Positions 29,027 to 37,294 of a DNA stretch of 64,000 nt are shown one piece after another (positions within the stretch are counted from its first letter, which is position 1; each line of letters opens with the position of its first letter). The stretch spans positions 186,001 through 250,000 of the forward strand of contig NZ_OY782565.1 in assembly GCF_963677875.1 (NCBI RefSeq). Direction: 5' to 3'. The position numbers and the translations under genes were made by a program. Origin of the DNA: Thiomicrorhabdus sp. (lineage in GTDB: Bacteria; Pseudomonadota; Gammaproteobacteria; Thiomicrospirales; Thiomicrospiraceae). The notes under the pieces were generated by a model. The model saw only the letters and a program-made list of their open reading frames with translations. It had not been told where the DNA came from and ran no database searches.

Positions 29027-29968
29027 TTAACCTTTATGCAGATCGTCGGCGTAAACTTCATCCAGAATCTGTTTAGCACCTTGCGCCAGCAGAGCGTCCG
29101 CCAGCTGAACTCCTAGAGATTGAGCATCCTGAATCGCACCACGGATTTCCGAACGCAGAATCCGACTGCCGTCCAGCGTACCAACCAGACCGCGAACATA
29201 AATTTCAGCGTCTTGCAGTTCAGCATAAACGCCAATCGGCACCTGGCATCCGCCTTCCAGACGATGATTCATCGCACGCTCAGCCGTTGTGCGGATTTCG
29301 GTTTCCGGATGATTCAACACCTGAATCAGCTGGAAAACGTCTTCGTCTTTAGAAAAATATTCGATTCCCAAAGTACCTTGAGTCACAGCAGGCAGACAGG
29401 TTTCCGGCGGCAATTCATGGCGAATGCGGTCATTAAGGCCCAAACGCTGCAAACCGGACGTCGCCAGAACAATCGCATCATATTCACCGGCATCAAGTTT
29501 CCCGAGACGGGTTCCGACATTACCCCGCAAATCTTTTACAATCAAGTCGGGACGCAAAGACATCAGCTGTGCTTTCCGGCGAAGACTGGATGTGCCCAGC
29601 ACCGCACCCTGCGGCAGTTCTTCAAACGCGGCATATTGATTGGAAACGAAGGCATCAGTCGGTGCATGACGTTCCAGAATCGCTCCCAAAGCAAACCCTT
29701 CCGGTAGTTCCATCGGCACGTCTTTCATTGAATGCACGGCAATATCCGCTTCACCGGCCATCATGCGGTCTTCCAACTCTTTGGTAAACAGACCTTTTCC
29801 ACCGATTTTCGCCAGAGGCACATCAAGAATTTTATCGCCCTTGGTCGACATAGGCAGCAACTCGACCTGCAAACCGGGGTGGGCTTTCTCCAGTTCCGAT
29901 TTAACAAATTCGGCCTGCCACATGGCAAGCGGGCTTTTACGAGTTGCGATACGTAATGTCTTTTTCAT
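29027..29968 (-). CDS. hemC: porphobilinogen deaminase HemC
   Basis: Polymerises four porphobilinogen molecules to hydroxymethylbilane. The 313-residue protein has [19 protein letters not shown] at the start, the conserved [19 protein letters not shown] with the arginine pair that holds the dipyrromethane cofactor, and [13 protein letters not shown] with the cofactor-attaching cysteine. First gene of the hem operon on the minus strand; its promoter lies in the 186-base gap shared with the divergent thioredoxin-like gene. Confidence 0.95.
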   Translation of the reverse strand: MKKTLRIATRKSPLAMWQAEFVKSELEKAHPGLQVELLPMSTKGDKILDVPLAKIGGKGLFTKELEDRMMAGEADIAVHSMKDVPMELPEGFALGAILERHAPTDAFVSNQYAAFEELPQGAVLGTSSLRRKAQLMSLRPDLIVKDLRGNVGTRLGKLDAGEYDAIVLATSGLQRLGLNDRIRHELPPETCLPAVTQGTLGIEYFSKDEDVFQLIQVLNHPETEIRTTAERAMNHRLEGGCQVPIGVYAELQDAEIYVRGLVGTLDGSRILRSEIRGAIQDAQSLGVQLADALLAQGAKQILDEVYADDLHKG

Positions 29969-30154
29969 TGAAACTCCAAATAGATCCGGCGAAGACTGCG
30001 CGTAAGTCAGGCTTTAGAAAACGGCAGCAAAATTAAATTAACGCGAATAAAACACCCCCCATTTTACTAAAATACCCGCAAAGTTTTAGTTAAAATAGAA
30101 AGGGTTTAGGGAAGGATTGATAACAGACTTTCCGCATCGCGACGAGCAAGGAAA

Positions 30155-30739
30155 ATGCTGCAGAGTTTCGATTGGCCGCTTCTGCACCAAAGCGCAATTA
30201 AGCGACGGATATTGACCTTCGGTCTCTGGCTGTCAGCGCTGACGGTAATATCCAATCCGGCAAGCGCCCGGCCTTTCACCGGCATTGAGGAATTGGAGAA
30301 CCTCCAAGCGCTGGCAGTCCAGTCGCAACAGCAACAATTACCGATCATGCTGATGTTCGGTGCCGAATGGTGCGAATACTGCGAGCAGTTACGCCAAGAG
30401 GTTCTAGATCCGATGGTTGCCGGCGGTCTTTACGAAGGTAAAGTTGTGCTGATGCGCCATGTCGGTGTTGATGAAAGAGCCCCTTTGCTCGAATGGTCGG
30501 GACATTCCGTGAAAAAGGCCGACTGGGCCTATCAGTTGGATGCTGATCTGACGCCAACAATCCTGTTTTTCAACAGCCGGGGACAGGAAGTAGCACCGAG
30601 AATTGTCGGCATTGCCGAAATCACACTGTTTACCAATGTGATTCATCGCAGTTTGAATATTGCCTACCGAAATATGGGGCTCGACAAGCAGATTCCGCCG
30701 ACAGCCGAACTGTTAGAAAAACAGAGCAAACTAGAATGA
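30155..30739 (+). CDS. Periplasmic thioredoxin-fold protein
   Basis: A 194-residue protein with an N-terminal hydrophobic signal ([20 protein letters not shown]) and a thioredoxin-like active site CEYC in [16 protein letters not shown]. The C-terminal part contains [20 protein letters not shown] with the cis-proline region. SoxW- or DsbD-gamma-like relatives reduce periplasmic thiols, which would suit a Sox organism, but the partner is unknown. It lies 13 bases before argH. Confidence 0.75.
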   Translation: MLQSFDWPLLHQSAIKRRILTFGLWLSALTVISNPASARPFTGIEELENLQALAVQSQQQQLPIMLMFGAEWCEYCEQLRQEVLDPMVAGGLYEGKVVLMRHVGVDERAPLLEWSGHSVKKADWAYQLDADLTPTILFFNSRGQEVAPRIVGIAEITLFTNVIHRSLNIAYRNMGLDKQIPPTAELLEKQSKLE

Positions 30740-30752
30740 AATTGAGAAGCGA

Positions 30753-32152
30753 ATGAGTAATAACCAACACAACCAAGAAAAATTATCCAGCGCCCGTTTC
30801 AGCGAAGCGACCGACGCTTTCGTCGAAGCATTTACCGCCTCTATCGAGTTTGATCAACGCATGTACAAACAGGACATTCAAGGCTCTATCGCCCATGCGA
30901 CCATGTTGAGCAAAGTCGGCATTCTCACCGAAGAAGAAAAAAATGATATCGTCAAGGGTCTGAATCAGGTACAAAGCGAAATCGAAAACGGTGAATTCGG
31001 CTGGTCGATCAAGCAAGAAGATATTCATATGAATATTGAAGCGCGCCTGACGCAACTGATCGGCATTACCGGCAAGAAACTGCACACCGGACGTTCACGT
31101 AACGATCAGGTCGCCACCGACATTCGTTTGTACATGCGTGACGAAATCGACGCCATTATTCCGGAAATGATCCGCCTGCAACAAGGCCTGGTCGAATTAG
31201 CCGAGCAGGAAGCCGACAGCATTATGCCGGGCTTTACCCATCTGCAAACCGCCCAGCCGGTCACCTTTGGCCATCACATGATGGCGTGGTTTGAAATGAT
31301 CAAACGTGATCTGGAACGTTTGCAGGATTGCCGCAAGCGCGTGAACACCCTGCCGCTTGGTTCCGCAGCTCTGGCCGGAACGACCTATCCGATCGACCGC
31401 GCCATCACGGCCGAACTACTGCAATTCGATCGCATCAGTGAAAACTCATTGGACGGTGTTTCCGATCGCGATTTTGCCATCGAATTCACCCATTTCGCGG
31501 CCACCCTGATGATGCACTTGTCACGCTTCTCAGAAGAATTGGTTTTATGGTCTTCGGCACAATTCCAGTTTATCGATCTGCCGGATCGTTTCTGTACCGG
31601 TTCTTCGATTATGCCGCAGAAGAAAAACCCTGACGTGCCGGAACTGGTGCGCGGAAAAACGGACGGGTTTACGGTCATTTGATGAGCCTGCTGACCCTGA
31701 TGAAATCTCAGCCGCTGGCTTATAACAAAGATAATCAGGAAGACAAAGAACCGTTATTCGACACCGTTGATACCGTCAAAGGCAGCTTGAGAGCTTTTGC
31801 CGATATGGTTCCGGCAATTATCGTTAAACGCGAAATGACTTATGAGGCGGCGAAACGCGGCTTCTCAACCGCAACCGACCTAGCCGACTATCTGGTTGGA
31901 AAAGGCTTGGCTTTCCGCGACTCCCACGAAGTTGTCGGATTGGCCGTTGCCCACGGTGTTAAGACCGGGCAGGATCTATCGGAAATGTCATTGGAAACCT
32001 TGCAAGGTTTCAGCGATAAAATTACCGATGACGTTTTTGAAGTGCTGACACTGGAAGGTTCGGTGGCGGCACGTAATCATCTGGGCGGAACCGCACCGGA
32101 TCAGGTTCGTGCCGCGGTGATCCGCGCCAAAGCCTATCTGCAAAGCCTGTAA
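30753..32152 (+). pseudogene. argH: argH, argininosuccinate lyase, apparent frameshift
   Basis: ArgH cleaves argininosuccinate to arginine and fumarate. The first frame (30753-31682) carries [32 protein letters not shown] and the signature [21 protein letters not shown]. It then diverges to DGFTVI and stops. The second frame (read from about 31663 to 32152) continues with [26 protein letters not shown], here given in part as [16 protein letters not shown], and the normal C-terminus. Adding one G at 31661-31662 restores [13 protein letters not shown]. Loss of one G from a G run therefore explains the break, either as a real mutation or as a sequence error; arginine synthesis depends on which. 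Confidence 0.9.
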
Positions 32153-32174
32153 AATTCGTTTACCCCAAAAAAGA

Positions 32175-32211
32175 AAAACGGCAGGCAAATTGAATTTGTC
32201 TGCCGTTTTTT
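32175..32211 (+). terminator. Bidirectional terminator between argH and apt
   Basis: AAAACGGCAGGCAAAT, short loop, ATTTGTCTGCCGTTTTTT: a long stem with one mismatch, with A and T tracts on the two sides, between two convergent genes. Confidence 0.85.
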
Positions 32212-32229
32212 ATGCCGGTAATGGATCCA

Positions 32230-32748
32230 TCAGTCTTCCAGTTGAATCACCGAACGCACCGACATCTCCTTATAGCGGAACTGATTCAAGGCAACTAGAT
32301 CCACCACACACGCCATGCCTGCGACTTCATAACCAACCTTCTCACACAATTCAGCCGCCGCACCCATGGAACCACCAGTGGCAATCAAATCATCCAATAA
32401 AACCACTCGACTTCCATCCCCTTTTTGCATTTCCAAAGCATCGCTACCGTATTCCAAACCGTAAGCGATAGAGGCACAAACATTCGGTAATTTTCCAGGT
32501 TTGCGGACTTTAATAAACCCTTTATTGTGTTTATACGCCAGACCGGCGGCAAAAATAAATCCTCGCGATTCGATACCGGCCAAGCAGTCAATCGAAGCCC
32601 ACTCCTCTTCGGAAAAGAGCGCACTTAAGGCATCAATCGTCTCATTAAAATGCGACTTGAGAAGCGGGGAAATGTCACTGAAAAGGATACCGGGTTTCGG
32701 AAAATCCGGCACCTGGTCCAAATATTGTGCAAGAGGGTGTGTCGCCAT
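32230..32748 (-). CDS. apt: adenine phosphoribosyltransferase
   Basis: Salvages adenine to AMP using PRPP. The 172-residue protein has the PRPP-binding motif VVLLDDLIATGGSMGAAAEL, the N-terminal FPKPGILFSDISPLL and GIESRGFIFAAGLAY, all typical of the family. It converges with argH across a shared terminator. Confidence 0.95.
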   Translation of the reverse strand: MATHPLAQYLDQVPDFPKPGILFSDISPLLKSHFNETIDALSALFSEEEWASIDCLAGIESRGFIFAAGLAYKHNKGFIKVRKPGKLPNVCASIAYGLEYGSDALEMQKGDGSRVVLLDDLIATGGSMGAAAELCEKVGYEVAGMACVVDLVALNQFRYKEMSVRSVIQLED

Positions 32749-33058
32749 AGCTGCAATCCATTTTGAAAAACCCTGTTATTTTAATCAATTCGCGAGAATG
32801 AAAAAACAAAAAACCGTCTGCCGCTCAAGCGAATGCCGACAACGAATCAAACCGACCGATGCCTCCCGATCATCACAGCGAAACCAAAGCAAACTTCAAA
32901 TGCACTCCCCTGTTCTCGGGATGGGCAGTCTGTTGCAGATTTCATACCATATCAGAACCCATGGTATTTTCTCCGGGCGCCTTCTCTGCCGTGCGGTTAA
33001 TGAAACCGCGGAGAAAAATGGCAAAGTGCAGAACGCCACGAAAAATAAGGAAAAGAAC
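32749..33058. other. Intergenic region before the lipoprotein gene
   Basis: Mixed sequence with no recognised gene. The plus-strand frame open through it is a random extension of the lipoprotein frame across the divergent apt gene. AAGGA at about 33047 supplies the ribosome binding site of the next gene. Confidence 0.4.
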
Positions 33059-33928
33059 ATGAAAATCCAAAACTCGCTTCTTATCGTCTTTTTATCGATT
33101 TTCCTCTTCGGATGTAACGAGGAGACTTCAACAAACAATCAAACGACTTCAGGAACCGGTAACACCAACGAAAGCAGTGCGACCATTCCAGCCAGCATCA
33201 GCGGGCAATATACCTTTACTTTTACAGAATCTCAAACCGGCTCGGGTATTGCCGACGGTACTGTGACGGTTTTCAATATCGGTAATGACGGCACTCTGGT
33301 CATCGACGGCACAAAAACCTTAACAAACCCCGTTCTGTATAAAAACAATCCATACGAAGCAATCTGGACCGATACGTCCGCGCAATTGAAATATGCCGCC
33401 TCGTCGATTATCGATGGAGAAACCCTGAGAGAAATCAATATCAGCAACAACACCTATTATGACGACACCGCAAATTTCAAGTTCTACGGTCAGTACAAAG
33501 ACTCGTCGGCTAATCCGGCTCAATGTGTGACAGGTTACGGTACTGTGAATATCACTCCCGAAGCCCAGTTGACCGAAACGGAAACCAAAGGATTTACCAG
33601 TTTCTGTCCGACAGAAACACCAAGCATTACAGCCAACGACAGTGACACTCTCGCCGTACAATACACCGGCACCGAAAGCTCCCTGACGATCTACGATCGC
33701 TATTACATCAATTTTGCTGATGTCACCTTACACATTGGCTATTATCGCTGGAAACTGGAAGGAAGCGGAAACCTGTCAGACTTGCCAGGTGTCACACTGG
33801 ATAAAAACGCCAAAACAGTCAAATTTGAAAATGCGGTGTTGGTACCCAAAAAAGTGACGTTCAACGGCACCACTTATCAAGCCAGCGGCAGTCTTACTTT
33901 AAACGGCACCTTGGCTTACGCACTTTAA
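33059..33928 (+). CDS. Hypothetical lipoprotein
   Basis: A 289-residue secreted protein. The signal peptide KIQNSLLIVFLSIFLFGC ends in a lipobox LFGC with Cys 19 as the acylation site. It is followed by a Ser/Thr/Asn-rich linker (ETSTNNQTTSGTGNTNESS) and a region of probable beta strands. Not recognised beyond that. The ATG at 33059 follows AAGGA, and the longer upstream frame is not used. Located upstream of and facing the 34-37 kb repeat-protein gene; the shared hairpin at 34041-34074 ends both. Confidence 0.65.
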   Translation: MKIQNSLLIVFLSIFLFGCNEETSTNNQTTSGTGNTNESSATIPASISGQYTFTFTESQTGSGIADGTVTVFNIGNDGTLVIDGTKTLTNPVLYKNNPYEAIWTDTSAQLKYAASSIIDGETLREINISNNTYYDDTANFKFYGQYKDSSANPAQCVTGYGTVNITPEAQLTETETKGFTSFCPTETPSITANDSDTLAVQYTGTESSLTIYDRYYINFADVTLHIGYYRWKLEGSGNLSDLPGVTLDKNAKTVKFENAVLVPKKVTFNGTTYQASGSLTLNGTLAYAL

Positions 33929-34040
33929 ACAGGAGCCTATCGCCGAATTTCTGATCGGCCGACTTGTCTAGCTGACAACCAGCGGAAACATCTCTTCCGG
34001 CATGTCGGAAGGCTTCTTTAAAAAAGCACCAGCCAAAACA

Positions 34041-34074
34041 AAAAACCGCCGGTACCCAAATCGGATACCGGCGG
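34041..34074 (-). terminator. Terminator downstream of the first retention-module gene
   Basis: CCGCCGGTA and TACCGGCGG arms; on the minus strand the stem is followed by TTTTTTGTTTTGG. It ends the repeat-protein gene and may also stop the convergent lipoprotein transcript. Confidence 0.8.
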
Positions 34075-34124
34075 CATAAACACAATCGACGACTTTTCGT
34101 GCCGATTCGGTTTAACCGGGCTCT

Positions 34125-37103
34125 TTAACTCTGTGAAGGATCATTGTTTGAATGAGTGTTCAGCAGAATACTCAACAAACCACCACCGACATCAGCGGAT
34201 GTCGAACTGCCACCAGAAGTAATACTGGTTTCCGCCTCAGCAACCTCTTGATCCCCCTCTTGATCCCCACCAAGTGCCGATCCAAGCAAACCGTCCAGCG
34301 TCTCATCAACGGTGGAAACCAGATCACCGATCAAATCACCGGCATCCAAAGGATTGGCTTCCCCTTCGCTTCCTGCCGTGTTTAAAACACCGTCCAGCAC
34401 TCCACCGACTTGATCAAGAACCCCGGTAATTTCCGAAGCATCCGCCAGAGAAGTTTCCGGTAACACCGACTCAAGCGTATCGGTCACCGAGCTGACCAGA
34501 CCATCTAGGTCGGTAAGTTCAGAGATATCTCCATTTAAGGTCTCGCCAAGCTGACCGACGACCTGCTCAACCACCCCGTTCAGCTCTCCGCTATCGGCAA
34601 GACTGGTGTCTCCTAAAAGACCTTCCAAGCCTCCAATTACGGCATCTGCCAGATTCCCTGTCTCCAGAAGATCACTGCCAAGTCCTCCAGATAACGAATC
34701 CACGCCAAGAACTGATGTCAGTTCTTCACCAATCTGGCTCAACAGTTCCGGCCCATCCACCGAGTCTTCAAAGCCATTCTGGCTCAAAATACCGTCCAAA
34801 GTGCTTTGTACCGTATCAATCAGTTCTCCATTATCAAGCAGTTCAGCAATATCCGTCGGGTCACTTCCCAAAGCATCGCTCAACTCGCTGGAAACCTGAT
34901 CGACAATTCCGCCAATATCCGTAATCTCCGCCAACGACGATGTATTCAAAATCGATTCGATTGTCGCAGAAACGGTAGAAATCAGATTTTGCGGCTGAAC
35001 AAGGCTGTCGGAGGAACCCGACGACAGTACACCAGCCACATCACCGGTTAGCAGCTGACCGACGCTGCTGGTTACCTCATCGACCGTTTGATCAAGTCCG
35101 CTCAAATCAATACCAGCAGCATCCTCAAGCACATCGCTCACTCCGGCAACCAACTGATCCACCGATCCCGAATCGCCAACAAAATTATCGATCGATTCTA
35201 CAAGCGAGTTTTCACCATTAAGCAGGTTTTGCACATCGGTTGTCACCTGATCTTCTGGCTGATCAATCGCGCCCAAATTAGTCCCCAGGGCATCATCGAC
35301 AACGTCCGTAACTCCATCAACGACCTGATCCGCCGAACCTTGTTCGCCAAGCAAGCTTCCGCTCGAAGAACCCAATACACCAGTCAATCCTTCCAACAGA
35401 TCAGAAACCGCTGTCGTCACACTATCCAGTGGTTCATCTAGAGCGCTTAAATTCGTTCCCAGCAAATTGTCGACTAGATCGGTGACCCCATCGACCACCT
35501 GATCTACCGAGCCTTCATCGCCCAGCAGGCTTTCGACCGTCTCACCCAAATCCGCTTCGCCGGTCAACAGGTCTTCAACATCAGTAGTGACATTGTCCAG
35601 TGGCTTGTCAATCGCTCCCAGATCGGTTCCCAACAGATCGTCAACCACATCGGTGACCCCATCGACCACCTGATCTACCGAGCCTTCATCGCCCAGCAGA
35701 CTTTCGACCGTCTCGCCCAAATCCGCTTCGCCGGTCAACAGGTCTTCAACATCAGTAGTGACATTGTCCAGTGGCTTGTCAATCGCTCCCAGATCGGTTC
35801 CCAACAGATCGTCAACCACATCGGTGACCCCATCGACCACCTGATCTACCGAGCCTTCATCGCCCAGCAGACTTTCGACCGTCTCGCCCAAATCCGCTTC
35901 GCCGGTCAACAGGTCTTCAACATCAGTAGTGACATTGTCCAGTGGCTTGTCAATCGCTCCCAGATCGGTTCCCAACAGATCGTCAACCACATCGGTGACC
36001 CCATCGACCACCTGATCTACCGAGCCTTCATCGCCCAGCAGACTTTCGACCGTCTCGCCCAAATCCGCTTCGCCGGTCAACAGGTCTTCAACATCAGTAG
36101 TGACATTGTCCAGTGGCTTGTCAATCGCTCCCAGATCGGTTCCCAACAGATCGTCAACCACATCGGTGACCCCATCGACCACCTGATCTACCGAGCCTTC
36201 ATCGCCCAGCAGACTTTCGACCGTCTCGCCCAAATCCGCTTCGCCGGTCAACAGGTCTTCAACATCAGTAGTGACATTGTCCAGTGGCTTGTCAATGGCT
36301 CCCAGATCGGTTCCCAGCAGATCGTCAACCACATCGGTAACCCCATCGACCACCTGATCTACCGAGCCTTCATCGCCCAGCAGGCTTTCGACCGTCTCAC
36401 CCAAATCCGCTTCGCCGGTCAACAGGTCTTCAACATCGGTAGTGACATTGTCCAGTGGCTTGTCAATCGCTCCCAGATCGGTTCCCAGCAGATCGTCAAC
36501 CACATCGGTGACCCCATCAACAATTTCATCGACAACGCCATCTGGCCCCAACAAAGTTTGGTCTGTACCGTTATCTCCTCCCAGATCATCAAGTAGCGAA
36601 GAAGCTTTCTGGGCCAAAGAACCTCGTCCCACCAGCATTTCATTACCAATCCCACCTACCCCCGTCGGCAGTCCATAGCCTGAATCGACAGCCCCATCAT
36701 ATGCCAGACGATCCACTACCAACCCAGTAGCGGAACCACTGCCAATGACGTCTTCTTCGCCGGCTGCCGGCGTATCCAGGTCATTGATATCTTCGACACT
36801 CAAAGCACCCTGCGGCGTCAAGTTATCCAAAGCTGCCTTTGATGCCCCGACAGCTCCTTCTTTAGAAGAGAGAAAACTGTCTAAATTTAATTCAGAAAAC
36901 GGTCCGACAGGAACGTTCTCTCCGTTGACCAGACCCAAAACCAGGCTGCCTGACTGAGTTTGCAGAATATCTCCACTGAAAACCTGATCACCCATATCAA
37001 GAGTACGCAGCTCGCCTGTCACGGGATTAAGGGCTTGGACCACCCCTTCTATTGATGTAATTTCACCGACTTGTGGTTCATTATGTCCTCCAACACACTT
37101 CAT
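34125..37103 (-). CDS. Repeat-rich protein with LapA-type retention module and PAAG site; start apparently frameshifted
   Basis: About 1,000 acidic residues. The N-terminal module (VGEITSIEGVVQALNP ... VFSGDILQTQSGS) matches the retention domain of LapA-type adhesins, which holds the protein in the outer membrane. It ends in PAAG (36759-36770), a form of the di-alanine motif cut by the periplasmic protease LapG. Then come six near-identical 57-residue repeats (VDQVVDGVTDVVDDLLG), diverged repeats and a short hydrophobic C-terminus. A type I secretion route is inferred. GGAGGA followed by ATG (37081) is in the wrong frame by one base; the annotated ATG at 37103 has no clear ribosome site. One added G would give MEPQVGE. 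No lap secretion genes are in the window. Confidence 0.7.
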   Translation of the reverse strand: MKCVGGHNEPQVGEITSIEGVVQALNPVTGELRTLDMGDQVFSGDILQTQSGSLVLGLVNGENVPVGPFSELNLDSFLSSKEGAVGASKAALDNLTPQGALSVEDINDLDTPAAGEEDVIGSGSATGLVVDRLAYDGAVDSGYGLPTGVGGIGNEMLVGRGSLAQKASSLLDDLGGDNGTDQTLLGPDGVVDEIVDGVTDVVDDLLGTDLGAIDKPLDNVTTDVEDLLTGEADLGETVESLLGDEGSVDQVVDGVTDVVDDLLGTDLGAIDKPLDNVTTDVEDLLTGEADLGETVESLLGDEGSVDQVVDGVTDVVDDLLGTDLGAIDKPLDNVTTDVEDLLTGEADLGETVESLLGDEGSVDQVVDGVTDVVDDLLGTDLGAIDKPLDNVTTDVEDLLTGEADLGETVESLLGDEGSVDQVVDGVTDVVDDLLGTDLGAIDKPLDNVTTDVEDLLTGEADLGETVESLLGDEGSVDQVVDGVTDVVDDLLGTDLGAIDKPLDNVTTDVEDLLTGEADLGETVESLLGDEGSVDQVVDGVTDLVDNLLGTNLSALDEPLDSVTTAVSDLLEGLTGVLGSSSGSLLGEQGSADQVVDGVTDVVDDALGTNLGAIDQPEDQVTTDVQNLLNGENSLVESIDNFVGDSGSVDQLVAGVSDVLEDAAGIDLSGLDQTVDEVTSSVGQLLTGDVAGVLSSGSSDSLVQPQNLISTVSATIESILNTSSLAEITDIGGIVDQVSSELSDALGSDPTDIAELLDNGELIDTVQSTLDGILSQNGFEDSVDGPELLSQIGEELTSVLGVDSLSGGLGSDLLETGNLADAVIGGLEGLLGDTSLADSGELNGVVEQVVGQLGETLNGDISELTDLDGLVSSVTDTLESVLPETSLADASEITGVLDQVGGVLDGVLNTAGSEGEANPLDAGDLIGDLVSTVDETLDGLLGSALGGDQEGDQEVAEAETSITSGGSSTSADVGGGLLSILLNTHSNNDPSQS
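35508..36533 (-). repeat. Six tandem 171-bp repeats (57 codons)
   Basis: Six units of exactly 171 bases, starting at 36533, 36362, 36191, 36020, 35849 and 35678 on the minus strand. The last five encode identical peptides beginning VDQVVDGVTDVVDD; the first differs only in VDEIVDG. The inner copies are nearly identical in DNA, including synonymous positions, which points to recent duplication or ongoing homogenisation. At least three further diverged units follow towards 35000. Confidence 0.95.
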
Positions 37104-37243
37104 TAACTTTAAGATTGCGACCCAAACCCATGCCCACAGGTTTGCCTTATTTAAAGTTAACGGCCGATGACCGGGAGCCTTAAGAGAAAAAAACAACAAT
37201 TGTCGAACAGAGAAAAAACGAGAGAAAATAAGAAGTTATAGAC

Positions 37244-37270
37244 AAAAAAATAGCCCCATAAAGGGGCTAT
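37244..37270 (-). terminator. Terminator between the two retention-module genes
   Basis: On the minus strand ATAGCCCC, TTAT loop, GGGGCTAT, then seven T. It ends the second retention-module gene before the next gene starts. Confidence 0.85.
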
Positions 37271-37294
37271 CAAACATCATGGATGAATATTTAA

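Noticed and set aside
34152-36957. Several plus-strand ORFs opposite the repeat-protein genes
   Set aside because: They are shadows of the low-complexity minus-strand coding sequence, with no start context.
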